The notes: generated by a model not told the origin, from the letters alone. DNA of 64,000 nucleotides from Betaproteobacteria bacterium (GCA_016219425.1 JACRNB010000012.1:124001-188000); one strand, 5' to 3'; positions 8,610 to 17,821 are shown, counted from the stretch's first letter. Program-made: numbers and translations.

Positions 8610-8950
8610 AGCGCGAACAGCGCGTCGATCTTGGCGGCGCAGATGAAGTCGGATTCGGACAGGCCCTGGATGGCGTGGGTGATGTATTCGACGCGGCAGG
8701 TGTTGTAGCCCACGCTCAGGTCCGGATGGTGTCCCTGCTGGTGCGAGACCCAGGCCACGGCGTTCACGAAGGTCAGGGTGATGTAGTGGTCCGGGAACTT
8801 GAAGTCGCGCCGCAGTTTGCCGTCGGCCACGCCCCAGGCGGGGTCCAGCTTGGAGCCAAGGGCGGCGATTTCATCGGCGGTCAGGGGCGGAATGCCGCCC
8901 TCGCAGGGCTTGCACTTGCCTTTGGACAGGTCGCAGAAGGTGTCGGTCAT
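8606..8950 (-). CDS. 4a-hydroxytetrahydrobiopterin dehydratase (PCD/PhhB)
   Basis: This 114-residue protein dehydrates 4a-hydroxytetrahydropterin to recycle pterin cofactor. The signature HHPDLSVGYNTCRVEYITHA contains the conserved His-His-Pro-Asp catalytic segment. The N-terminal KCKPCEGGIPPLT motif is typical of bacterial family members. The usual partner, phenylalanine hydroxylase, is not visible in this window, so a role in another pterin-dependent pathway (for example molybdopterin-linked) is possible. It overlaps rsgA by 4 nt and is presumably the first gene of that unit. Confidence 0.95.
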   Translation of the reverse strand: MTDTFCDLSKGKCKPCEGGIPPLTADEIAALGSKLDPAWGVADGKLRRDFKFPDHYITLTFVNAVAWVSHQQGHHPDLSVGYNTCRVEYITHAIQGLSESDFICAAKIDALFAL

Positions 8951-8960
8951 GGGAACTCCT

Positions 8961-9017
8961 GTAGCGCCGGCATCCTTGCCGGCATGTTCAAAGAGCCGGC
9001 AGGGATGCCGGCGCTAC
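8961..9017. repeat. 23-bp inverted repeat (intergenic palindrome)
   Basis: The left arm starts GTAGCGCCGGCATCC and the right arm ends GGATGCCGGCGCTAC. The arms are 23 bp with one mismatch and an 11-nt loop. It fills the gap between the cytochrome gene and the pterin dehydratase gene. It may act as a bidirectional hairpin; it resembles dispersed REP-type elements. Confidence 0.85.
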
Positions 9018-9021
9018 GGGT

Positions 9022-9324
9022 TTACTTGAACTTGTAGAACTGCCCGTTGAGATACGCGCCCAGGTGCGCCTCTTCTTCGGGGAACAGTTCATTGCCCAGG
9101 GCGTTGTTGCAGGTGGTGATCTGCTGCGCCAGGCTGGAGGCGGTCTTCACCCGACGCTCGGCGCGGGTGTAGATCTTGCTGCCGTCGCCGCTGTACTTGG
9201 CGATGTGGCAGGCGGTGCACTTTTTCTGGTGCAACTCCTTGCCGGCCTGGGTGTTGCCGTTGGCGAAAGGGGCGGCCAGGGCCGGGGCGGCGAGCAGGGT
9301 CAGGGTCAGGATGGCGAGTTTCAT
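9022..9324 (-). CDS. Small periplasmic c-type cytochrome
   Basis: This 100-residue protein begins with a signal peptide (MKLAILTLTLLAAPALAA, cleavage likely after ALA). A single CXXCH haem-binding site reads CTACH near residue 37. The mature domain is about 80 residues, the size of a class I monohaem cytochrome. I see a Met-poor C-terminal half (NELFPEEEAHLGAYLNGQFY), so the distal ligand is unclear. It is likely an electron carrier in the periplasm. No oxidoreductase partner is adjacent. It lies just downstream of the broken M48 peptidase gene, same strand. Confidence 0.88.
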   Translation of the reverse strand: MKLAILTLTLLAAPALAAPFANGNTQAGKELHQKKCTACHIAKYSGDGSKIYTRAERRVKTASSLAQQITTCNNALGNELFPEEEAHLGAYLNGQFYKFK

Positions 9325-9338
9325 TCGGTGCTCCTAGG

Positions 9339-10607
9339 TCATGCCCGTGCGGGCTGGGTGCTCGTGTGGTTATGAGGTTGCAGTCGGGCGATGCGTTCCA
9401 CCGCCTTGGGGTGGCTGTCGTGGAACAACGAATACAGCGGGTCCGGCGTCAGGGTGCTGGCGTTGTCCCGGTACAGTTTGACCAGTGCGGCGATCAGGTG
9501 GTTCGGCGCGCAGTGGCGGGCGGCGAAGGCGTCGGCCTGGAACTCGTGGCGGCGTGAATACAGGCTCATCAGCGGCGAGAGCGGAAACAGGAAGACGGGC
9601 AGGATCAGGAAGAACAGGGCCAGCGCCGTGGCGTCGTCCATCGTCCCCATCCCGAGGCCGGCGTAGAACCAGGGGGCCTGTTTGAGCCAGGCCAGCAGGG
9701 CCAGCAGCCCGAGTGAGAACAGGAACAGGAAGACGATGCGCTGGGTGATGTGGCGGTGCTTGAAATGGCCCAGTTAATGGGCCAGCACCGCCTCGATCTG
9801 CTCCGGACTCAACTGGGTGAGCAGGGTGTCGAAGAAGACGATGCGCTTGGATGCGCCCAAGCCGGTGAAGTAGGCGTTGCCGTGGCTGGAACGCTTGGAG
9901 CCGTCCATGACGAACACGCCGTTGGACGTGAATCCGGCTCGCTTCAGCAGGGCGTCGATGCGGCTGCGCAGGCTGGCGTCCTCCAGGGGGGTGAACGTGT
10001 TGAACAGGGGGGCGATGACGGTGGGGTAGAGCGCCAGCGCCAGCAGGTTGAAGCCCGTCCACACGCCCCACACCCAGAGCCACCAGGCGTCGCCCATGCG
10101 GCCCATGAGCCATAGCACCAGCAGCAGCAGGGGCGCGCCGATGACCAGACCCAGGCCCGCTTCTTTCAGCAGGTCGGTGAAGAACCCGGCGACGGTCTGG
10201 CGATTGAAGCCGAAGCGCGCCTCCACGCCGAACTGCCGCCAGAGGGAGAGGGGCAGTTCCACCAGCCCGGTGAGCAGGAACAGGCCCAGCAGGAATCCAA
10301 CGCCAGCCAGCAGCGGGTGGATGTTCAGGCCTGCGGCCTGGTCATGCACCCATTGCAGGCCGCCGCCCAGAGTCAGCGCCAGGAGCAGGCCGGTCTCCAG
10401 CGCCAGGTGGAGCAGGCCGACCCGCGCCTTGGCCAGGGTGTAGGTGGCGGCGCGGGCATGTTCCTGCGCCGGGATACGGTCGCGGAAGGCGGCGGGCACC
10501 GTGTCCCGGTGTTGCCAGACATGGCGCATCTGGCGCAACAACAGCCATAGACGCAGGCCGGCGGAAAGGATCAGTACGGACAAAAAAAGGCTTTGAAATG
10601 AAGGCAT
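9339..10607 (-). pseudogene. M48 (Ste24-type) zinc peptidase interrupted by nonsense codon at the catalytic Glu
   Basis: Read from ATG 10607, 277 residues match a membrane-embedded M48 peptidase (CAAX prenyl protease 1/Ste24-like): several hydrophobic helices, then SSHGNAYFTGLGASKRIVFFDTLL and EAVLAH. The next codon (9776-9774) is TAA, followed in the same frame by LGHFKHRHITQRI and the downstream metal-ligand region SRRHEFQADAFAARH, ending at 9339. The motif should be HELGH, so the stop replaces the catalytic Glu codon; GAA to TAA is one base change. The rest of the 422-codon frame is intact, which points to a recent mutation or a sequencing error rather than long decay. As written, the product would be an inactive fragment. 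Confidence 0.88.
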
Positions 10608-10686
10608 TAGCTTTGCATGAGGTCAGTTGCGGGTTGATTGTGCCACAATGCCGCCCCTTCCCAACCCTGGCGAGAAAAGGCCTTTC

Positions 10687-11238
10687 ATGGCGCAGAACGA
10701 CACTCATCTGGTCTGGCTTGATATGGAGATGTCCGGTCTCAATCCGGATACCGACAAGGTGCTGGAGGTGGCCCTGGTCGTCACCGACAAGGATCTCAAC
10801 GTGCTGGAAGAGGGGCCGGTGCTGGTGCTGCATCAGGACGACGCCGTGCTCGACGGCATGGACAGTTGGAACAAGGGCACCCACGGCAAGTCCGGCCTGA
10901 TCGACAAGGTGAAGGCCTCCGCGCTCACCGAGGCGGAGGTCTCGGCGCAGATGATCGCCTTCATGAAGAAGCATGTGGGCGAACGCAAATCTCCCATGTG
11001 CGGCAATTCCATCTGCCAGGACCGCCGCTTCATGGCGCGCCACCTGCCCGAGATGGAGGCCTACTTCCACTACCGCAACCTGGATGTCTCCACCCTCAAG
11101 GAACTCGCCGCCCGCTGGCGTCCGGAGTTGAAGGAGGGCTTCAAGAAGGCCAACAGTCATACCGCGCTGGCCGACATCATGGAGTCCATCGAGGAACTGA
11201 AGTACTACCGCGAGCATTTCATCAAAGGCAGCTCGTAG
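10687..11238 (+). CDS. orn: Oligoribonuclease
   Basis: This 183-residue DEDDh 3'-5' exoribonuclease degrades short RNA oligomers and pGpG, the end product of c-di-GMP turnover. Motifs: [11 protein letters not shown] (Exo I Asp/Glu), [16 protein letters not shown] (Exo II), and NSHTALADI with the His and Asp of Exo III. ATG 10687 gives the usual length; the longer frame from 10627 adds an unlikely proline-rich extension. It is transcribed divergently from the M48 gene. Its pGpG role is relevant because the window encodes both a GGDEF and an HD-GYP protein. Confidence 0.97.
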   Translation: MAQNDTHLVWLDMEMSGLNPDTDKVLEVALVVTDKDLNVLEEGPVLVLHQDDAVLDGMDSWNKGTHGKSGLIDKVKASALTEAEVSAQMIAFMKKHVGERKSPMCGNSICQDRRFMARHLPEMEAYFHYRNLDVSTLKELAARWRPELKEGFKKANSHTALADIMESIEELKYYREHFIKGSS

Positions 11239-11295
11239 CGGGTAGCGGGTAGTGGGTGGCTCAAGGTCAAAGCCACCCGCTACCCGCTACGAGCT
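11230..11295. terminator. Long hairpin between orn and glgP
   Basis: AGCTCGTAGCGGGTAG-type sequence on the left is complementary to CTACCCGCTACGAGCT on the right, around a loop near CAAGGTCAA, with an extra GGGTAG direct iteration on the left arm. It begins at the orn stop codon. There is no long T-run, so it may be a repeat element with terminator activity rather than a classical terminator. Confidence 0.65.
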
Positions 11296-11319
11296 ACCCG
11301 CCAGCCGCTAGGAGAACCC

Positions 11320-13872
11320 ATGAAACCCGGCACCCCCTTCACCATCGAGGTCAACCCGCGCATCCCCCGCCGCCTGGGGCGTCTGACCGAACTGGCGGAC
11401 AACCTCTGGTATGCCTGGGACCGTCCCAGCCGCACCCTGTTCGCGCGCCTGCATCCCGGTCTGTGGGATGCGGTGAGCCACAATCCCAAGGCCTTTCTCA
11501 AGCGCGTGGACGAAGACCGCCTGACCGAGGCGGCGGAAGACCACATCTTCCTGGGCAACTACAACCGCGTGCTGTCCGCCTTCGATACCTACATGAGCGA
11601 GCCGTTGCGGCGCGACCTGCCGGTGGACCTGAAGCCGGGCGATCTGGTGGCCTACTTCTGCGCCGAATTCGGCTTCCACGAGAGCTTCCCGATCTACTCC
11701 GGCGGCCTGGGCATCCTCGCCGGCGACCATTGCAAGTCCGCCTCGGACCTGCGCCTGCCCTTCGTGGCGGTGGCCCTGCTCTACCGCCAGGGCTATTTCT
11801 CCCAGCGCATCGACAATGACGGTCATCAGGTGGCCACCTACACCGATTCGGACTTCGACGACCTGCCGGTACACCCCGCCATGGATACGGAGGGGCGCGA
11901 GGTTCACGTCCAGATCGAGCTGCCGGGACGCAAGCTGGAGGTGAAGGTGTGGGAAGCCCAGATCGGCCATGTGCGCCAGATCCTGCTGGACACCGACCTG
12001 CCCTCCAACCGGGCGGAAGACCGCCACATCACCCACCAGCTGTACGGCGGCGACAAGCACACCCGCATCCAGCAGGAGATCGTCCTGGGCATAGGCGGCA
12101 TGCGCGCCCTGGAAGCCCTGGCGGTGGCCCCCACCGCGTACCACATCAACGAAGGCCACGCCGCCTTCCTGGTGCTGGAGCGGGTGCGGCGCAAGGTCAA
12201 ACAGGGCCTGTCCTTCCATGCCGCCCTGGAGGCGGTGGCGGCCAGCACCGTATTCACCACCCACACCCCGGTGCCGGCGGGCCATGACCATTTTGCCGAA
12301 GACATGATCTGGGATTACTTCGGCTCCTGCTGCACCGACCTGGGCGTGAGCCGGGACGAGTTCATGCGTCTGGGCGGCGCCGGCCACGGGACCGAGTTCA
12401 ACATGACCAAGCTGGCCCTGAACGGCTCGCGCCATCACAACGGCGTCTCGCGCATCCACGGCCACGTCTCCTCGCGCATCCTCTCGGACATGTGGCCCCA
12501 GGTGGGGCCGGACGAGTCGCCCATGGACTACATCACCAATGGCGTCCACGTCTCCACCTTCCTGGCGCAGGAATGGCAGGATCTGTTCGACAACAAACTG
12601 GGCTACGAATGGCGTCGCCGGCTGACCGATGTGAAGTTCTGGGAAAAGGTCGAGAACATCCCGGACCACCACTTCTGGTCCGTACACCAGGCCTTGAAGA
12701 CCCAGATGCTGCACTCCGTGCACCACCGCATCACCGCTCAGCACCTGCGCAATCATGGTTCCGAGGCGCACCTGGAGCGCATGCTCAAGTACGCCAATCC
12801 CCTGGACCCCAACGTCCTCGTGATCGGCTTTGCGCGTCGTTTCGCCACCTACAAGCGCGCCACGCTGCTGTTTGAAAACATGGACTGGCTCCGGGCCATC
12901 CTCAAGGACGCCGACCGTCCGGTGCTGTTCATCTTCGCCGGCAAGGCGCACCCGGCGGACAAGCCCGGCCAGGAACTCATCCGCCGCATTCACGAGTTCT
13001 CCCGCTGGCCCGAGTTCGAAGGCAAGTTGCTGATGGTGGAAGGCTACGACCTGGGGTTCGCACGTCGCCTGGTGTCCGGTTGCGACATCTGGCTCAACAA
13101 CCCCATCTACCCCCTGGAGGCCTCCGGCACCTCCGGCATGAAGGCCGCCATGAACGGCGTACTCAACCTCTCCGTCACCGACGGCTGGTGGGAAGAGGGG
13201 TACGACGGCGCCAACGGCTGGGCGATCAAACCCGCGCCGGAGTATTTCGACGAAGGTCGGCGCAACCGGGAAGACAGCCAGACCCTGTACGAACTGCTCC
13301 AGGATCAGGTCATCCCCATGTACTACCGCCGCCACGAGCTTGGCTTCTCCACCGAATGGGTGCGCATGGCCAAGCGTTCCATCTCCACCCTGCTGCCGCG
13401 TTTCAACTCCACGCGCATGGTCATGGAGTACGTCAACAAGTTCTACGCCCCGGCCAGCCGCCAGTGGCGTCGTTATTCCCAGGACAATTTCTCCGCCGCC
13501 CAGTCTCTGGCGGGCTGGAAGGCCAAGGTGCGTCAGTGCTGGGGCGGCGTCTCCATCCGTCGGGTGGACGAGGCCCAGCGCCGCATCAGCTTCGGCGAGA
13601 GCGTGAAGATCCAGATGGCCGTGAACCTGGGCGGCCTCGCCCCCGAGGACGTGCAGGTGGAAGTGTTGGTAGGGCGCGCCTCCAAGCAGGGCCAGGACAA
13701 GGAACTGCAAGCCACCCCCATGCAGGCCATCGGCTGGCAGGGCCAGGAATGCATCTTCGAACTGGAACTGACCCCGGAACTGTGCGGCAAGCTGCTCTAC
13801 CGCGTGCGCGTCTATCCCTACCATGACCTGCTCACTCACCCCTTCGAAACGGGGCTGATGGTGTGGTTGTGA
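11320..13872 (+). CDS. glgP: Alpha-glucan phosphorylase (DUF3417-containing GlgP type)
   Basis: This 850-residue enzyme releases glucose-1-phosphate from alpha-1,4-glucans. It begins with a DUF3417-like N-terminal domain (RIPRRLGRLTELADNLWYAWDRPSR), then the phosphorylase core with EFGFHESFPIYSGGLGILAGDH and NEGHAAFLVLERVR. The PLP-site region near the C-terminus reads PLEASGTSGMKAAMNGVLNL. This arrangement marks the shorter glucan phosphorylase family rather than classical E. coli GlgP. AGGAG precedes ATG 11320. No other glycogen genes are in the window; ppdK and manC elsewhere are the only other central carbon or sugar genes nearby. Confidence 0.95.
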   Translation: MKPGTPFTIEVNPRIPRRLGRLTELADNLWYAWDRPSRTLFARLHPGLWDAVSHNPKAFLKRVDEDRLTEAAEDHIFLGNYNRVLSAFDTYMSEPLRRDLPVDLKPGDLVAYFCAEFGFHESFPIYSGGLGILAGDHCKSASDLRLPFVAVALLYRQGYFSQRIDNDGHQVATYTDSDFDDLPVHPAMDTEGREVHVQIELPGRKLEVKVWEAQIGHVRQILLDTDLPSNRAEDRHITHQLYGGDKHTRIQQEIVLGIGGMRALEALAVAPTAYHINEGHAAFLVLERVRRKVKQGLSFHAALEAVAASTVFTTHTPVPAGHDHFAEDMIWDYFGSCCTDLGVSRDEFMRLGGAGHGTEFNMTKLALNGSRHHNGVSRIHGHVSSRILSDMWPQVGPDESPMDYITNGVHVSTFLAQEWQDLFDNKLGYEWRRRLTDVKFWEKVENIPDHHFWSVHQALKTQMLHSVHHRITAQHLRNHGSEAHLERMLKYANPLDPNVLVIGFARRFATYKRATLLFENMDWLRAILKDADRPVLFIFAGKAHPADKPGQELIRRIHEFSRWPEFEGKLLMVEGYDLGFARRLVSGCDIWLNNPIYPLEASGTSGMKAAMNGVLNLSVTDGWWEEGYDGANGWAIKPAPEYFDEGRRNREDSQTLYELLQDQVIPMYYRRHELGFSTEWVRMAKRSISTLLPRFNSTRMVMEYVNKFYAPASRQWRRYSQDNFSAAQSLAGWKAKVRQCWGGVSIRRVDEAQRRISFGESVKIQMAVNLGGLAPEDVQVEVLVGRASKQGQDKELQATPMQAIGWQGQECIFELELTPELCGKLLYRVRVYPYHDLLTHPFETGLMVWL

Positions 13873-13898
13873 GCGTTTGAGATGCGCCTGCGCCGCGC

Positions 13899-14276
13899 AT
13901 GACCACTTTCCTCGCCATCGGCCTGGGCGCCGCCCTTGGCGCCTGGATACGCTGGGGACTGGGGCTCTGGCTCAACCCGTTGTTCCCGACCGTGCCCTAC
14001 GGCACCCTGGCCGCCAACCTCATCGGCGGCTACCTCATCGGCCTCGCCATCGCCTTCTTCGCGCAACATCCCGGCCTGCCGCCGGAATGGCGGCTGTTCG
14101 CCATCACCGGCTTCCTGGGCGGGCTCACCACCTTCTCCACCTTCTCGGCGGAAGTCTTCACGCTCATCAGCCGGGGCCAGTTGGCCTGGGCGCTGGCGGC
14201 GGCCTCCGCCCACCTGTTCGGCTCCCTCGTCCTGACGGCGCTGGGGGTGCTGACCTACAAACTGCTCCGGGGATGA
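13899..14276 (+). CDS. crcB: Fluoride ion channel CrcB/Fluc
   Basis: This 125-residue, four-helix membrane protein exports fluoride as a dual-topology dimer. Seen: [13 protein letters not shown] in helix 1, [14 protein letters not shown] in helix 2, and the central-Na+ and phenylalanine-box region [14 protein letters not shown] in helix 3. It starts 26 nt after glgP, leaving no room for a fluoride riboswitch. It overlaps the next gene by ATGA, indicating coupled translation with the DUF190 protein. Confidence 0.97.
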   Translation: MTTFLAIGLGAALGAWIRWGLGLWLNPLFPTVPYGTLAANLIGGYLIGLAIAFFAQHPGLPPEWRLFAITGFLGGLTTFSTFSAEVFTLISRGQLAWALAAASAHLFGSLVLTALGVLTYKLLRG

Positions 14277-14596
14277 CCATGGCCGCTTGCATCCGCTTTT
14301 ACCTGCACGAAGGCCGCCAGCACGGCGGCATGCTCCTGCGCGACTGGTTGTTCGAGACGGCGCGGCAGAGCGGCATCCCCGGCGGCACGGCGTTCCGCGC
14401 CTGCGCCGGCTATGGCCGCCACGGCCTGCATGAAGACCACTTCTTCGAACTGGCGGGCGACCTGCCGGAAGCGGTGGAATTCTTCGCTGAATCGGATCGG
14501 ATTGCGGAATTGATCGCAACCGTTTCGCGGCACGGGCTTCGGCTGCTCTACCTCACCTACCCGGTGGAGGTGGGGATGACGGCAGCCGCTTCGTAG
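14273..14596 (+). CDS. DUF190 PII-like protein coupled to crcB
   Basis: This 107-residue protein starts [19 protein letters not shown] and contains [17 protein letters not shown]. These are the hallmarks of DUF190, a family with a PII-like ferredoxin fold often encoded next to crcB. The function is presumed regulatory for fluoride export; the ligand is unknown. The start at 14273 overlaps the crcB stop (ATGA); a second in-frame ATG at 14279 is possible. Family and context agree well. Confidence 0.9.
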   Translation: MTMAACIRFYLHEGRQHGGMLLRDWLFETARQSGIPGGTAFRACAGYGRHGLHEDHFFELAGDLPEAVEFFAESDRIAELIATVSRHGLRLLYLTYPVEVGMTAAAS

Positions 14597-14692
14597 TTCC
14601 CTGAAACTTCCCCGGCCACCCACTCCGGTCAGGGAAACTGCAATATCCTTACCCCGCATCAGCCATCAGAATCCTTCCCCAGGAGAGCTTTC

Positions 14693-16246
14693 ATGTTTCG
14701 CCCGTACCGTCCCCAGACCCGTTTGCTTCTGCTGCCCGCGTTGATCGCCCTGACCCTTGGCGGCTGCGCCACGCGCGAATATGTAGATACCGAATTCGGC
14801 GGCGTACACCGGCGCGTGGAGGCGCTGGAAGCCCTGATGAACCAGGCGACCAAGACCCTGTCCGCCCATTCCGAGCGTCTGGCCGCCTCCGATACCCGCA
14901 TGAGCGCGGCGGAACAGTCCGCATCGGCCCTGTCCAAGCGGATCGAGCAGACCGGAACGGCCCTCGCCGCCGTGGATCAGCGCCTGCAGGGCGTGGACGC
15001 CAGGACAGAGGCGACCGGCAAAAGACTCGATGCCCAGCAGGCCGAACAAGGGCGCACCGCCAAGGCGGTGGAAGACCTGAACCTGCGGGTGCGCGGCCTG
15101 AGCGACGGGCTGACCAATACCCAGCGCCAGGTGGAGGGCGGCGCGGCCAATCTGACCGCCACCCAGAGCCGCCTGAGCGCCCTTGAATCCGGTCTTAGCG
15201 CCCAGGCCGAGGCCGCTCGCGCCCAGGCCGCAGCGGAAACCGCCCGGGCTGCCGCGGACAAGGCCGCCGCCGCGTCCGCCGCCGCCCAGGACGCCTCGGG
15301 CAAGGCTGCCGCCGTCGCCGTTCAGGCGGCCATGCCGGTCGCGCCGGTCCAGGCCGCAGCGGTTGCGGCGCCGGTCCAGATCGCCGTCGTTCCGCCGGCA
15401 GACGTCAACAAGCGTCTGGAGCACATGGCCGAACTCATCGGCGAGGTGCACAAACGGATCGACGTGAATTCCGGCACCCTTTCCAACACCGCTGTGCGCG
15501 TCGGCAAGCTGGAGGAATGCATGGTTGCCGCAGACAAACGGGATACGGAGCAGGATGTCGCGATCAGGGCGGCGGGGGACCGGATGCTGGTTTCCGCCTC
15601 AAAACTGTCCACCGTCGAACAGCGTCTGACGGAGCAGGGGGCGTTTGTCGCCAAGGTGGGCAAGCAGTTGCAGAGCCTGGATGCCAGTCTGGGTTCGGCG
15701 CGGACCCAGTTGGAGGCCGAGGCCACTGCCCTGGCCCGAGCAGGCCAGCGCATCGTCAGCCTGGAGTCCGCCGCCAAGAATCACGAAGAACGGCTGACCA
15801 AGGCGGAACAGGAGCACTCCCAGCTGTCCATGTCCGCGCGTGAGGCGCTGGATCGCGCCGTGACCGCAGGCCGGCTGGCCGAGGGCAAGCTGGTGATGGA
15901 AAGCGTGCTGACGGAAGACGTGAGCGGGTTCCGCGTCTACCGCGCGCAGTTGTCCGAGGCGGCGCGCCAGTCCCTGGATGAATTCGCCGCTCGCCTCAAG
16001 CAGGAAAACAAGAACATCTATGTCGAAGTGCAAGGCCACACCGATTCCAGCGGCAGCGCCAAGGTCAATCACAAACTGTCCCGTCAGCGCGCCGAGGCGG
16101 TGCAGGAATACCTCACCAAGGTTGCCGGCCTGCCGGTGCACCGCGTCGGCGTCGTCGCCTACGGCGCCACCCGCCCCCTGGCCGACAACGACACCCCGGA
16201 AGGCCGCGCCAAGAACCGGCGCGTGGACCTGGTGGTGCTGAAATAA
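14693..16246 (+). CDS. OmpA-family lipoprotein with long coiled-coil region
   Basis: This 517-residue protein has a lipobox (LTLGGC, lipidated Cys25). A long alanine-rich heptad region covers most of residues 30-400 with repeated glutamine and leucine positions, so a rod-like periplasmic coiled coil is likely. An Ala/Pro/Val linker lies at about 200-240. The C-terminal OmpA-like peptidoglycan-binding domain (about 400-517) contains YVEVQGHTDSSGS and GVVAYGATRPLADN, plus AKNRRVDLVV. It probably links the outer membrane to peptidoglycan. GGAGAG precedes ATG 14693. The gene stands alone and ends at a strong terminator. Confidence 0.92.
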   Translation: MFRPYRPQTRLLLLPALIALTLGGCATREYVDTEFGGVHRRVEALEALMNQATKTLSAHSERLAASDTRMSAAEQSASALSKRIEQTGTALAAVDQRLQGVDARTEATGKRLDAQQAEQGRTAKAVEDLNLRVRGLSDGLTNTQRQVEGGAANLTATQSRLSALESGLSAQAEAARAQAAAETARAAADKAAAASAAAQDASGKAAAVAVQAAMPVAPVQAAAVAAPVQIAVVPPADVNKRLEHMAELIGEVHKRIDVNSGTLSNTAVRVGKLEECMVAADKRDTEQDVAIRAAGDRMLVSASKLSTVEQRLTEQGAFVAKVGKQLQSLDASLGSARTQLEAEATALARAGQRIVSLESAAKNHEERLTKAEQEHSQLSMSAREALDRAVTAGRLAEGKLVMESVLTEDVSGFRVYRAQLSEAARQSLDEFAARLKQENKNIYVEVQGHTDSSGSAKVNHKLSRQRAEAVQEYLTKVAGLPVHRVGVVAYGATRPLADNDTPEGRAKNRRVDLVVLK

Positions 16247-16260
16247 GCGCCGCCATCCTC

Positions 16261-16294
16261 ATGAAAAAAGGCCCGGTGACGGGCCTTTTTTCAT
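16261..16294. terminator. Bidirectional terminator
   Basis: A 15-bp perfect stem, ATGAAAAAAGGCCCG / CGGGCCTTTTTTCAT, has a GTGA loop and A/T tracts on both sides. It lies between the convergent OmpA lipoprotein gene and msrB and can end both. Confidence 0.93.
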
Positions 16295-16302
16295 GGCGCG
16301 GA

Positions 16303-16737
16303 TCAGCGCTCGGAGGTTGGCGTGAAGGCCAGCGACACGGAGTTGAGGCAGTAGCGCAACCCGCTGGGAGCGGGGCCGTCGTTGAAGACATGGCCGAGAT
16401 GGCCGTCGCAACGGGCGCAGCGGATCTCGGTGCGGATCATGCCGTGGCTGCTGTCGTGCACGGTGCGGAGATGGTCGGCGTCAACGGGGGTGTGAAAGCT
16501 GGGCCAGCCGGTGCCGGATTCGAACTTGGCGTCGGCGCGGAACAGCGGCAGCCCGCACAGGCGGCAGGTGAACACGCCGGCGCGTTTTTCCTTGAGCAGG
16601 CCGCCGCAGAAGGGCGGTTCCGTGCCCTGGTGCAGCAGCACGCGCCGTTCCTCCTCGTTGAGCCCGGCCTCCAGGCGCGCGCGCTCCCCGGCGTCGGGAG
16701 GCGTGAGGTCGTGCCCGGAGGCGGAGACGGGACTCAT
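16303..16737 (-). CDS. msrB: Peptide-methionine (R)-S-oxide reductase
   Basis: This 144-residue MsrB repairs oxidised methionine. The signature ESGTGWPSFHTP is present. The catalytic cysteine lies in LRYCLNSVSLAF near the C-terminus. Two CXXC pairs (CRLCG and CARCDGHLGHVF) form the structural zinc site. The ATG overlaps the TGA of the ferredoxin-NADP reductase gene, so the two are one operon with a shared redox theme. The product appears cytoplasmic, as no signal peptide is seen. Confidence 0.97.
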   Translation of the reverse strand: MSPVSASGHDLTPPDAGERARLEAGLNEEERRVLLHQGTEPPFCGGLLKEKRAGVFTCRLCGLPLFRADAKFESGTGWPSFHTPVDADHLRTVHDSSHGMIRTEIRCARCDGHLGHVFNDGPAPSGLRYCLNSVSLAFTPTSER

Positions 16738-17594
16738 TGGTAGGTCAGTTCCGACCAGCGTCCGTCCTCGATCACCTGCTGGCGCATCTGCTGCCAGGCC
16801 TCGGCGGAACCGGCGGCCTGCGCCATGGCGGCGTCGAAGGCGGTCTCGACCTTTTTCAGCCCGGCCAGATAGACGTGGGTTCTGGGGTCTTGCAGCAGAC
16901 GCCAGACCTCGGCGGCATGGTCCGCCACGCCTTGTTGCAGTGCGTCGGCCTCGTCGCCCAGGAGCGGGCGCTTGATCGCCTGGATGGCCTGGAAGGTGGC
17001 CTGGTCGTAGTACAGGGCGAGGTCGTCATTGAGCGTGTTCATGTACAGCAGGTCAGCGCCGGTGCGCGCGCCGAAGAACAGGCGCACCTGGCCCGTCCAG
17101 CCGCCGCGCTCGGTGTAGATGCGCTGCAACAAGGCGCGGAAGGGGGCGATGCCAGCGCCGGCGCCGATCATGAGCAGGTTGCTGTCCGATTCGCGCGGGA
17201 TCTGAAATGGGCTGCGGTGCGGGCCGGTGAGCTCGACCTGCGCGCCGGGAGCGAGGTCGCACAGGTAGTTGGAGGCCTCGCCCGGATATTGCTCGCCGGA
17301 GACTTCGTCAACGTAGAAGCAGCGCCGCACCAGGATCTCCAGATCGACGCCGAGGCCGGATTTCTTCACGCCGGCGATGGAGTAGTAGCGGTGGTGTGCG
17401 GGGTTGCCGAAAGGGTGCGGGCCGGGGCTGAGGATGCCCAGGTTCTGCCCGGCGGGCTGGTCGAACGCGGCGTCGTCCACATGCAGGACGATCTGGCGCA
17501 CCTCGTCGCTGGTCTCGGGGGTGATGCGGGCGCTGGCGACCACTGTGGCCACGGCGGCGATGGGCGGGACGGAGGGGGGAGTGATGTCGTGCAT
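16734..17594 (-). CDS. Ferredoxin/flavodoxin-NADP+ reductase
   Basis: This 286-residue FAD enzyme exchanges electrons between NADPH and ferredoxin or flavodoxin. The FAD-binding RXYS motif is HHRYYSIAG. The NADP-binding glycine motif is MIGAGAGIAPFRALLQ, and FFGARTGADLLY is also visible. Sequences such as YLCDLAPGAQVELTGPHR recall the plant-type FNR branch rather than the short bacterial Fpr. ATG 17594 was preferred over a longer frame because CAGGA lies just upstream. It is the first gene of the operon with msrB. A palindrome at 17623-17638 may regulate it. Confidence 0.93.
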   Translation of the reverse strand: MHDITPPSVPPIAAVATVVASARITPETSDEVRQIVLHVDDAAFDQPAGQNLGILSPGPHPFGNPAHHRYYSIAGVKKSGLGVDLEILVRRCFYVDEVSGEQYPGEASNYLCDLAPGAQVELTGPHRSPFQIPRESDSNLLMIGAGAGIAPFRALLQRIYTERGGWTGQVRLFFGARTGADLLYMNTLNDDLALYYDQATFQAIQAIKRPLLGDEADALQQGVADHAAEVWRLLQDPRTHVYLAGLKKVETAFDAAMAQAAGSAEAWQQMRQQVIEDGRWSELTYQ

Positions 17595-17622
17595 AAATGT
17601 GTCCTGGGGAGAGGGGTGAAAA

Positions 17623-17638
17623 TTGTGCGGATGCACAA
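17623..17638. promoter_or_regulatory. TTGTGC-N4-GCACAA palindrome (candidate operator)
   Basis: A perfect 6-bp dyad sits 29 nt upstream of the ferredoxin-NADP reductase start, in the gap shared with the divergent GGDEF gene. The symmetry is plain; the regulator is unknown. Confidence 0.45.
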
Positions 17639-17776
17639 AGGGTACGCCCGGTGCGTGGGCTTGTTAACCCTGACGTGGGCAAGGATGATGCGTTGGTACA
17701 TGTGAACGGGGTTGCCAGGCCCGTGCATGACAGGTTCAAAATGCCCGCGCATCCGTGAAGTTTGGAGGAGACAAAA

Positions 17777-17797
17777 ATGGCTGTACTGCGAGTTTGA
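17777..17797 (+). other. Six-codon mini-ORF with a strong ribosome-binding site
   Basis: ATG 17777 has an excellent Shine-Dalgarno (GGAGGAG) and encodes MAVLRV before TGA. It is in the same frame as the GGDEF gene downstream. A second in-frame stop (TAG 17819-17821) directly abuts that gene's ATG (17822), which itself has no good ribosome-binding site. The mini-ORF could be a leader for coupled or regulated translation, or the scar of a shortened N-terminus. Confidence 0.4.
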
Positions 17798-17821
17798 AGG
17801 CGCTTCACCCGCCTGCCGTAG

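Noticed and set aside
9774-9776. Selenocysteine or other recoding at the M48 stop
   Set aside because: The codon is TAA, not TGA, and no recoding hairpin is evident; mutation or sequencing error is simpler.
13873-13898. Fluoride riboswitch before crcB
   Set aside because: Only 26 nt separate glgP and crcB, too short for the aptamer.
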